Below, in pieces: positions 53,247 through 61,197 of a stretch of DNA of 64,000 nt (position 1 is its first letter; every line of letters begins with the position of its first letter). A model generated the notes under the pieces. The model saw only the letters and a list, made by a program, of their open reading frames with translations. It did not search any database and had not been told where the DNA came from. A program made the translations under genes and the position numbers. The DNA is from Myxococcales bacterium (GTDB taxonomy: Bacteria; Myxococcota_A; Polyangia; Polyangiales; JADJMO01). The stretch lies in the NCBI GenBank assembly GCA_016709545.1, contig JADJMO010000022.1, positions 103,639-167,638 on the forward strand, in the 5' to 3' direction.

Positions 53247-53990
53247 ATGTCCCGGCTTTCCTCGTTCTCCGTCGTCGCCGCGTGCCTGATCGTGCCGTTC
53301 GCCGTGCTCGCGGCGCCCCCGAAGCCGCCGCCCGCGCCCCTCGCCAAGCCCAAGCCCAAGCCGTCCGCGTCGGCCTCGGCGTCCACGTCCGCGTCGGTGG
53401 TCGCGAGCGCCTCGGCGAGCGTCGCCCCTACGACGTCGGCGTCGGCCTCGTACGTCGCTCCGGTGGGGCCGCCCGTCTCGCCGCTCACGCCGCGCCCTGA
53501 CGAGACGCCGCCGGTGAAGGCTTCGGCGTCGGCCAAGCCCGGCGCCAACTACGACCAGCTGATGGCCGAGATCGCCGCGCTGCGCGCGCGCGTCGGGGTC
53601 GTCGGCAACGGCGTGTGGAAGAGCAAGATGGCCGTGACGGTGCGGCTGCGCGGCTCGCACGCCAAGGTCGTCGCCGCCAAGCTCGCCGTCGACGGCGCGC
53701 CGGTGTGGAACGCGCCGAAGGGCTTCGCCGCCGAGGACGACACGACGGTGTTCGACGGCGGCGTCGCGCCGGGGCCGCACTCGGTCACGATCGAGATCGA
53801 GCGCCACGACGACCGCGACCCGACCTTCCGCTCCATCGACAAGACCACGACGACGGTGCAGGTGCCCGAGGGCAAGAAGCTCGACGTCGAGGTGCGGCTC
53901 GAGGACGACTCGAGCATGGGCGGCGACTTCCCGAGCGACAAGGAGGGCAAATACGACCTCCGCATCAAGATCAAGGCGAAGGCCAAGTGA
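53247..53990 (+). CDS. Exported Ala/Ser/Pro-rich protein with C-terminal strand domain
   Basis: A 247-residue protein. Signal peptide ending FAVLA, an ~80-residue Ser/Ala/Pro/Lys linker, a short helix (NYDQLMAEIAALRARVG), then a strand domain (KMAVTVRLRGSHAKVVAAKL, GPHSVTIEIERHD). No enzyme motif. The linker resembles those that make such genes get annotated as dihydrolipoamide acetyltransferase in myxobacteria, but there is no lipoyl or acyltransferase domain. It sits between the barrel and the TPR protein, so it may be a periplasmic linker. Confidence 0.72.
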   Translation: MSRLSSFSVVAACLIVPFAVLAAPPKPPPAPLAKPKPKPSASASASTSASVVASASASVAPTTSASASYVAPVGPPVSPLTPRPDETPPVKASASAKPGANYDQLMAEIAALRARVGVVGNGVWKSKMAVTVRLRGSHAKVVAAKLAVDGAPVWNAPKGFAAEDDTTVFDGGVAPGPHSVTIEIERHDDRDPTFRSIDKTTTTVQVPEGKKLDVEVRLEDDSSMGGDFPSDKEGKYDLRIKIKAKAK

Positions 53991-56037
53991 TCCCGGGTCG
54001 TCCGCGCAAGGGGCTGCTGGTGCGGGGCGCGTCGGGCTGTCTCGTCGCCGCGCTCCTGCTCTCGCCGCTGCTCTTGCAGGCGGCGACGGGCAAGGCGCCG
54101 CTCGCGCAGGTCGGTACGGCCTCGGGCTCCGCGTCCACCACCGCCTCCGCGCCGCCGGTCGCCGCGTCGTCGTCGTCCATCCTCACGAACCCCGGCGCGC
54201 CGGTGCAGGCATACGCGGGTGCGCTCACGGCCGCCAAGCTCGGGGGCACCACCGCGCAATACAGCCCCGAGGAGGTGCGCGAGATCGTCGCCGCCCAGCA
54301 GGAGGCATACATCGCCGGCCGCCTCGACGAGGTCGTCTCCACGCTCACCGGCGTCGTCGAGTCGCCGCGGTTCGACATCGTCAAGAAGGAGCCCGAGGCG
54401 CGCGCCGCCTACCGCCTGCTCGGCGAGGCGCTCCGCGAGCAGGGAGTGCACGCCCTCGCGCGGCTCTACCTGCGCAAGGCCGCGTCCGGACCTGCCAAGG
54501 AGGGGCCGGTGCGCGCGGCGACCCGCACGCTCACCGAGATCGCGCTCGACGACGAGGCGTACGACGAGGGCATCAAGGACCTCGAGCCCATCGTCGCGGC
54601 GGCGCCCACGTCCGACGAGCTCAAGGGCGAGCTCGCCTACCTGCAGGGCCGCAAGGCCGAGGCCGACGAGGACGCGGTCGCGGCCGACAAGGCCTATGCG
54701 ACCATCACGCCGCTCTCGCGGTTCTGGTCCGCGGCCACGTATCGGCGCGGCCTCTTGCTGGTCGACCAGAAGAAGTACAAGGAGGCCGAGGCGCTGTTCT
54801 GCCAGGTCGCCGATCCCAAGCGGCAGGACAAGTCCGCGCCGGTGTTCGCCGACGAGCGGTTCTTCGCGGTGCGCGACCTCGCCCGCCTCGCGCTCGGTCG
54901 CCTCGCCCACGAGGGCACCCGGTTCGACGACGCGCGCTATTACTACTACCTCGTCCCGCAGGACAGCAAACGGCTCGCCGAGGCGCTCTACGAGTCGGCC
55001 ACGGCGCGCTACGAGGCCAAGGACTACGACGGCGCGCGCGAGCTGCTCGACGAGCTCGCCACCTACGGCGAGGGTCACGTCTACGACGACGAGGCGCGCG
55101 TGCTCGACGTCTACGTCGACGTCGCCCAGTGCAAGTTCGAGGACGCGGCGAAGAAGCTCGAGAAGTTCCTCGTCGCCTACCTGCCGGTCCGCGATCGCGC
55201 GCACCTGCTCGCGGCGGCCCCCGACTCGGCGATCCTCGCGTTCCTCCAGAAGGAGGGCAACGACACCGGCAAGTCGGTCGACGTCGACGCGAAGCTCTAT
55301 CGTCGGCTCGAGGGCGACCCGGCCCTGCTCTTCGTGCTGCGCGCGCGGCGTCGCCTCCAGGGCCAGCTCTCGGGGCTCGGCGGCGCCGAGAAGCAGCTCG
55401 AAGGCCTCTCGGGCATCGTCGGCGCGCCGGGCGCCAAGGGCACCGTCAAGCCGGCGATCGACCCGACCAAGCTCGGAGCGAGCGAACTCGAGAAGGCCGA
55501 CGAGCTCACCGTCGCGATCGAGGCCATCCGCAAGGAGATCGCCGCGCTGAAGAAGGCTGGCGCGAAGCCCGATCAGATCGCCGCGCTGGAGAAGGACCTC
55601 GATACGCTCTCCGCCAAGGCCGAGGGCTTCGGCGCGCAGAAGACGGACGCCACCCCCGCCGCCACCGGCGCCGCGGGCCTCCCGCGCTCGTCAGCCAGGA
55701 CGCCGTGCTCGCCAAGACGCTGCGCGCGCAGGGCGAGGTCATCATGGCGGAGCTCGACGCGATCGCCGTCAAGCTCGCGCGGGTCGCCATCGGCCGCCTC
55801 GACAAGCGCGCGAGCCGCCTCGTGGCGCGCGCCCGCCTCGCCAAGATCGACGTGGTGCTCGGGCAGAAGAAGGGCCTCGAGGTCGAGGTCGACGCGCTCA
55901 AGAGCGGCGTGCTGCCGAAAAGCGCCATCGACTCGGTCAACGCCGCGCGCTTCCTCGAGGACAACGAGGAGTACTGGCCGTTCGAGGGCGACGAGTGGCT
56001 CGACGAGGTCATCGGGGTCGAGCAGGGCGAGAAGTGA
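53987..56037 (+). CDS. Exported TPR protein of the beta-barrel cluster (frame interrupted)
   Basis: About 683 residues after correction. An N-terminal hydrophobic signal (LVAALLLSPLLLQA), then TPR-like helices (AAYRLLGEALREQGVHALAR, DARYYYYLVPQD) and a C-terminal coiled part with RAQGEVIMAELDAIAVKLAR and the end WPFEGDEWLDEVIGVEQGEK. The frame changes at CCC 55681-55683; one more C joins AAGLP to ALVSQDAVLAK. The GTG start overlaps the previous stop (GTGA). Architecture recalls the TPR partner of gliding-complex barrels (GltC-like); this is a comparison, not an assignment. Confidence 0.8.
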
Positions 56038-57014
56038 GCGTCCGCGCGGGCGGCCTCCTCCTCGCGTGCTGCGCGCTCCTCGCCTGCAAGAAGTCTCCGA
56101 GCGACGGGCCGTCGACGAGCGCATCGAGCAGCGCGCCGAGCCCGCCGGTCGTCGCGAGTGCTTCCGCGCCCGCGTCCGCCTCTGCGAGCGCGAAGCCCGC
56201 GCCGCCGGTCAAGCCTCTGCTCTTCCGCGTCGCGAGCAAGGCCGGCACCAAGGTGCACCTGTTCGGCTCGGTGCACGTCGCGAACAAGAGCTTCTACCCG
56301 CTGCCGGCGAAGGTGGAGGCGGCGTTCACCGACTCGAAGGCGCTCGCGGTCGAGGTGCACCTCGACACCAAGACCAAGCTCCGCGCCGCCGAGCTCGTGG
56401 CCAAGGGCAACTACGTGCCGCCCGACTCGCTGAAGAAGCACGTCAGCGAGAAGACCTGGACCCTGCTCGACACGCACCCGAAGCGCCCGCTCCCCATGGC
56501 GCTCCTCGCGCCGCAGAAGCCGTGGGTGATCGCGGTGCTGTTCCTCGCCAAGGAGCTCGAGCGCAACGGGCTCGACCCCGATCAGGGCATCGACAAGCAC
56601 TTCGTCGACGCGGCCGAGGCCGCGAGCAAGCCGATCAAGAGCCTCGAGACGATCGAGGACCAGCTCGGCATCTTCGGCTCGATGCCCGACGCCACGCAGG
56701 AGCTCTTCCTGCGCGAGTCGCTCGAGGAGACCGACCTCGTGGGCAAGCAGATCGGCGAGCTGACCGACGCGTGGAAGAGCGGCGACGAGCCCGCCCTCGT
56801 GAAGCTGCTCGCCACCTCCTACGAGAAGCCGGAGTTCAAGACGCTGCAGAAGCAGCTGATCTTCGACCGCAACGCGCGCATGGCCAAGGCGGTCGAGAAG
56901 ATGCTCGGCGAGAAGGACGACGTGTTCGTGGTGGTCGGCGTGGCGCACCTGGTCGGGGAGGGTGGCGTGGTCGACCTGCTCGGTAAGCAGAAGCTCGTGG
57001 TCGAGCGGCTCTGA
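56034..57014 (+). CDS. TraB/GumN family lipoprotein
   Basis: A 326-residue protein with lipobox ALLACKK and a Ser/Ala/Pro linker. The TraB/GumN domain shows FGSVHVANKSFYPLP (first His motif), GIDKHFVDAA, IKSLETIEDQL and VVVGVAHLVGEGGVV (second His motif). The His/Glu set suggests a metal-dependent hydrolase related to Tiki proteases. The GTG start overlaps the stop of the TPR gene (GTGA), so it is the last gene of the beta-barrel operon. Confidence 0.87.
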   Translation: MSVRAGGLLLACCALLACKKSPSDGPSTSASSSAPSPPVVASASAPASASASAKPAPPVKPLLFRVASKAGTKVHLFGSVHVANKSFYPLPAKVEAAFTDSKALAVEVHLDTKTKLRAAELVAKGNYVPPDSLKKHVSEKTWTLLDTHPKRPLPMALLAPQKPWVIAVLFLAKELERNGLDPDQGIDKHFVDAAEAASKPIKSLETIEDQLGIFGSMPDATQELFLRESLEETDLVGKQIGELTDAWKSGDEPALVKLLATSYEKPEFKTLQKQLIFDRNARMAKAVEKMLGEKDDVFVVVGVAHLVGEGGVVDLLGKQKLVVERL

Positions 57015-57020
57015 GATCCG

Positions 57021-58721
57021 TCACGGGTCGCGCGCGCAGCGCACGCCGAGGGTGACGTCGGCGTTGTCGATCGTCTGCTCGAGGCGACCGGCCTTGCCGA
57101 GGACGTGCTCGTTGCCGTCCCACGCGCCGCCGCGCAGCAGGCCGAAGCCGTGCTCGCTCGGCGACGACACCCACTCCCACAGGCTGCCGGCGAGCTCGAG
57201 GTTGCCGTAGGGGCCGGCGCCGTCGGGGTGCGCCTCGACCGGCATCGTGCCGACGGGTTGCTTGCGACAGCCGCCCTGGTCGGGGCCGTAGCGCGCGAAC
57301 ACCGCGCGGTCGCACCGCAGGCCACCGTCGCCCCACGGGAACTGCTTCTGGCCGACGGCGAGGGTCCACTCGGCGTCGGTGGGGAGGCGCTTGCCCGCCC
57401 ACTTGCAGAACGCCGCGGCCTGCACGCGCGACACGCAGTTGATGGGGTGGTCGGCGCGGCCCTCGCGGTGCAGGTTGCACAGCCACTCGCGGCGCAGCGG
57501 GTCGTCGGCGCGGTAGCCCGTGCCGCGCTTGCGCGTCGTGGTGCACGCGCCCGCGGCCACACACGCGGCGTAGAGCTGCACGGGGACCTCGGTGCGATCG
57601 AGGAGGAAGCGCGGCGCCTCCTTCGGCACCGGCACGACGTCGGCGAGCAGCGCGCGCAGATCCGGTCCGCTCGCGCTCGCGGTGGCCGTGACCTTCGGCG
57701 CCGCCGAGGAAATGGTGGGTGGGGGCGCGGCCACGGGCTCTGGCTCCATCGGGATCGCGCTGTTGGTGGGCGCGGTGGCGAGCGTCGCGGTCGCGCGGCG
57801 GGCCAGGATCGCTTCGCCCGAGAACGCAGCCACGATGAGGCCGAGGCACGCCGCGGCGACGATCTTCGGATCGGCGGGCGCGCGTCGTGGCTCGCGCGGA
57901 GCCTCGACCGGAGCGAACGAGAACCGGGGCAGGGCGCGCTGCGCGCCGCCGGGCTCGGGCGAGGACAGGACCGCTTCGCCGAGCGCGGCGTAGGCGGCGT
58001 GGGCGTCGGGGTAGCGGGCGTCGGGGTCGACGGCGAGCATGCGCGCGAGGACGGCGTCGATCGCGGTCGCGATGGGCAGGCCTGCCGCGCGGAGCGAAGG
58101 GCGCGCGCGGCGGTCGAGGAGCGCGGTGCATCGATCACCGGGCTGCAGCCCTTCGTGGGGCGCGCTGCCGCGGACGAGCTGGAAGAACACCGCGCCGAGC
58201 GCGAACACGTCGGTGCGCGGACCGACCGGACCGAGGCGAGCCTCGAGCTGCTCGGGGGCGGCGAACAGCGGGTCGACCGCGACCAGGCCGAGATCGACGC
58301 GCGGGCGATCGACGAGCGTGAACTCGCCGAGGCTCGCCGGGGAGAACGCGCCGTGGCAGCGACCCTCCGCATGGAGCGCGCCGAGCTCGGCCGCGGCGGC
58401 GCGCAGATGGGCCCAGGCCTCGGCGGGGCTGCGGGAGCCGCCGAGCGCGAAGGGCGCCCGCAACGGCTCGGCGAGCCAGAGGTGTGCGCCGTCGTCGCAC
58501 TCGATGGTCCCGACGCGCAGACCCTCGGGCAGCGACCGACGCGCGCGCTCGACCGCGTCCTGCGCATCCCCGATCAGCGGCGAGAGCGCGACCGTGAGCC
58601 GGATCTCCTGCGCGCGGAGCCGCGCGCGGTAGGTCACGGCGCATCCGTCCAGGGTCAGGAGCGCGCGCACCTCCGCCTCGCCGCAATGGCCAGGGAAGAG
58701 CGCGCGGACGGACGGAGGCAC
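57021..58721 (-). CDS. Pseudokinase fused to sulfatase-modifying-factor (FGE-like) domain
   Basis: A 566-residue protein. Residues ~20-260 have the kinase C-lobe shape: CHGAFSPASLGEF in place of HRDxKxxN, VDLGLVAVDP in place of DFG, then FAAPEQLEAR and TDVFALGAVFFQLVRG. Both catalytic Asp are missing. A hydrophobic segment (VAAACLGLIVAAFSGEAIL) follows. The C-terminal SUMF1 fold shows AAAFCKWAGKRLPTDAEWTL, GNLELAGSLWEWVSS and LLRGGAWDG, ending GVRCARDP. The two active-site Cys of formylglycine-generating enzymes are absent after RGGAW, so it is probably a ligand-binding domain outside the cytoplasm. The GTG start at 58721 is used. Confidence 0.87.
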   Translation of the reverse strand: MPPSVRALFPGHCGEAEVRALLTLDGCAVTYRARLRAQEIRLTVALSPLIGDAQDAVERARRSLPEGLRVGTIECDDGAHLWLAEPLRAPFALGGSRSPAEAWAHLRAAAAELGALHAEGRCHGAFSPASLGEFTLVDRPRVDLGLVAVDPLFAAPEQLEARLGPVGPRTDVFALGAVFFQLVRGSAPHEGLQPGDRCTALLDRRARPSLRAAGLPIATAIDAVLARMLAVDPDARYPDAHAAYAALGEAVLSSPEPGGAQRALPRFSFAPVEAPREPRRAPADPKIVAAACLGLIVAAFSGEAILARRATATLATAPTNSAIPMEPEPVAAPPPTISSAAPKVTATASASGPDLRALLADVVPVPKEAPRFLLDRTEVPVQLYAACVAAGACTTTRKRGTGYRADDPLRREWLCNLHREGRADHPINCVSRVQAAAFCKWAGKRLPTDAEWTLAVGQKQFPWGDGGLRCDRAVFARYGPDQGGCRKQPVGTMPVEAHPDGAGPYGNLELAGSLWEWVSSPSEHGFGLLRGGAWDGNEHVLGKAGRLEQTIDNADVTLGVRCARDP

Positions 58722-58784
58722 GGGGGGCGAGCATAACGCCCCGACCTGCGGTTATCCTCCCCCACCAGGTGAAGGGGGGCTCCG

Positions 58785-60024
58785 ATGAGTGAATCGGTGG
58801 AACGGCTCGAGCATCGCGGCGTCGACAAGAAAGAGGACGACACGCTGGTGGAGGAGGCGCACGCGCACCTCGCCAAGAGCGGTCCGCTGCAGCTCGTCGC
58901 CGAGCTCCTCATCAAGCTCCGCGGGCTGCAGCTCCCGTTCTGGACCCCGGACCAGAACCGGGTCGCGTGGCGCGCGACCCACCGCATGCAGTGGATCGAG
59001 CAGCGCGCCGACCTGCGCCAGCAGATCACGAGCAAGCTCACCGGGCTCGCGCCCAAGGCGGCGCGGCGCCTCAGCTCGGAGCTCCAGGCGAGCCTCATCG
59101 ACACCTCGATCGACGCGGGCGACATCACCGTCGCGCAGTTCGAGGAGGCCTACGCGCCGCCGGATCTGGTGGTCTACGGGCCGGTGCGCGAGTTCTGGAA
59201 GAACTTCCGCGCGAGCATGCCCTGGGACCAGGACACACCGGTGCACCAGGAGCTCGTCGCGTGGCTGCTCGGGGCGCTGCTCGCCGACCGGTCGCTCCTG
59301 CTCGACGGCCTCGTGCGGCGCACGCCGATCCTCACACCCTGGCAGGTCCGCACGGCGATCGAGGATCGCGTGTGGCACACGCACCTGCCGGTCGAGATCC
59401 GCGTCGCGATCGACCGCGCCCGCTTCGCGCGCGAGCGCGACCAGCCGGGGACGCCGTTCCACGCGCGACGACTTCGAGATCGCGACGCCGGCCGTCATCA
59501 CCCAGCACATCCCGCTCGCGGTGATCCTGCCGGTGATGGACGTCGCCGAGCGGGCGATGCGCTTCGATCCCCCCACGCCCGCGGTCGAGACGACCAACGG
59601 CGTGGCCGCGGAGCCCCCAGCCGCAGCCGTCGAGGCGCCTTCTTCGGGCAAGACCTCGCCGGACGCCACGGTGGTCACGCCGGCGCTCATCGCGCCCGAA
59701 GGGGCGGTGCCGATGGCCGTGGCCGAGGAGGAGGCGCCGCGCACGATCGGCGGACAGATGCGGCGCGGGACCATCCGCAACATGAGCGCGCCGCCCGTGG
59801 CGTTGCCGCCGAGCTCGCAGCCCTGGGAGCCGGCGCCTCCCGTCGCGACGATGACGCCCCGGCCCGAGGACTGGAGCGCGGCCGACGCGCACGACCCGAC
59901 CTCGATGAGGAAGCGCGCCGACTCGGGCGACGGCTGGCCGGCGACAGGAGAAGCTGCGCCTGCGCCGAAGCCGGTGCCCCGCACCACGCAGATGAGCGTG
60001 GACGGCGGCCGCAAGCGGAAGTGA
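58785..60024 (+). CDS. Unknown protein upstream of Uma2-like gene (frame interrupted)
   Basis: About 412 residues after correction. The N-terminal ~220 residues are helical (LAKSGPLQLVAELLIKLRGL, then WIEQRADLRQQITSKLTGL). The C-terminal half is Pro/Ala/Thr-rich and disordered-looking. The frame breaks at CC 59459-59460; removing one C joins GTPF to TRDDFEIATPAVITQHIPLA. No signal peptide and no known family. ATG 58785 has GAAGGGGGG upstream. The Uma2-like gene starts five bases after it. Confidence 0.72.
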
Positions 60025-60028
60025 CCCC

Positions 60029-60811
60029 ATGCCCGCATCGCTCGGTCCGAAGCCGCCGCCTCGGGGGGAAGATCTTCCCTACGACGACGGTGAGCCCATG
60101 GAGACCAAGCGCCATCGACAGCAGATGAACCTGCTCGTCGACTCGCTCGCCGATCACTGGCGCGGCCGCGACGACGTGTGCGTCGAAGGCAACATGGCCG
60201 TCTACTTCAGCGAGACCCAGGCGCGGAACAACGACTTCCGCGCGCCCGACGTGTTCGTCGTGCTCGACACGGTGAAGAAGGAGCGCAAGAGCTGGGTCGT
60301 CTGGGAGGAGGAGGGGCGCACGCCCGATCTGGTGATCGAGCTCACGAGCCCCTCCACCGAGGCCGTCGATCGCGGCAAGAAGAAGCACGTCTACGCACGC
60401 CTGTTGCGCGTGCCGATGTACGTGATCTACGACCCCTTCAGCGCAGCGCTCGAGGGGTGGGCGCTCGGTAGCCACGGCTCGTACGAGCTGGTGGCGCTCG
60501 ACGCCGACGGCCGCCTGCCGTGCCCGCAGCTCGGCCTGTCGCTCGGGGTCCGAACCGGCACGTTCCAGGAGACCGAGGCGCCGTGGCTCCGCTGGTTCGC
60601 AGACGGGCGCGTCGTCCCGCACTCTTCGGAGCTCGTCGGAGGTGCGCAGGCGGAGCGAGCAGTGGCGCTGCAGCACGCCGAGGCGGCGGAGCTGCGCGCA
60701 CGCGACGCCGAGCGACGCCTCCGGGAGGTCGAGCGGCGCGCCGAGGAGGCGGAGCAGCGCGCCCGTGAGGCGGAGGAGCGCGTCGCGGAGGCCGCGCGAT
60801 CGCGCGACTAA
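60029..60811 (+). CDS. Uma2 family PD-(D/E)XK nuclease-like protein with coiled-coil tail
   Basis: A 260-residue protein. The Uma2/DUF820 nuclease-fold motifs are FRAPDVFVV (Asp), TPDLVIELTSPSTEAVDRGK (Glu then Lys) and VPMYVIYDPFSAAL. It ends in a ~50-residue charged coiled coil with EEAEQRAREAEERVAEA. Uma2 proteins are very numerous in some cyanobacteria and myxobacteria, and their targets are unknown. The active-site acids are present, so nuclease activity is possible. The end overlaps the convergent lipoprotein gene by four bases. Confidence 0.88.
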   Translation: MPASLGPKPPPRGEDLPYDDGEPMETKRHRQQMNLLVDSLADHWRGRDDVCVEGNMAVYFSETQARNNDFRAPDVFVVLDTVKKERKSWVVWEEEGRTPDLVIELTSPSTEAVDRGKKKHVYARLLRVPMYVIYDPFSAALEGWALGSHGSYELVALDADGRLPCPQLGLSLGVRTGTFQETEAPWLRWFADGRVVPHSSELVGGAQAERAVALQHAEAAELRARDAERRLREVERRAEEAEQRAREAEERVAEAARSRD

Positions 60812-61089
60812 CCGTCCGAGCTCGCGTCGGTCGCGGTCGCGTCGGAGTTCTCGGTCGCGTCGGTCGCATCCTCGCGCGTCTCGGGGAGCGTATCGGCAGG
60901 GGCCGAATCCAGGAGTTCCGAGTCGGGGATGACCCACAGACAGGCCTCCGGGGCGGCCTCCGTGTCGTCCAGGCTGGTCAGCAGACAGGGCTGCGCTTGG
61001 TCGTCGCCGCACCCCGCGAGCCCCGCACCTGCGAGCGCCATCGCGCAGAACCTCGCGCGTCGGAGCAGGATGGTCTCGCGCGGGGACAT
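60808..61089 (-). CDS. Small acidic lipoprotein
   Basis: A 93-residue protein: MSPRETILLRRARFCAMALA then AGLAGCGDD (lipobox), two further Cys in the first 35 residues of the mature part, and an Asp/Thr/Ala-rich tail. The twin-Arg-like N-terminus and low-complexity acidic tail are common in lipoproteins of this group. No function recognised. Divergent from the large TPR gene. Confidence 0.6.
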   Translation of the reverse strand: MSPRETILLRRARFCAMALAGAGLAGCGDDQAQPCLLTSLDDTEAAPEACLWVIPDSELLDSAPADTLPETREDATDATENSDATATDASSDG

Positions 61090-61197
61090 GGACGTGAAAT
61101 ACCACGGCCACCGTGACGTGGAGCACGACCCACCTCGACGCTGGTTCACGCACCCGAAGAGCCTACCGGACGGTTCCCCTGTCGCAACGGACCACGT

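Noticed and set aside
53247..53990. Dihydrolipoamide acetyltransferase
   Set aside because: Only the Ala/Pro/Ser/Lys linker resembles that enzyme; there is no lipoyl domain, no catalytic HxxxD motif, and the protein has a signal peptide.
57021..58721. Formylglycine-generating enzyme (sulfatase activator)
   Set aside because: The Cys residues required after the RGG(S/A)W motif are missing; only the fold is retained.
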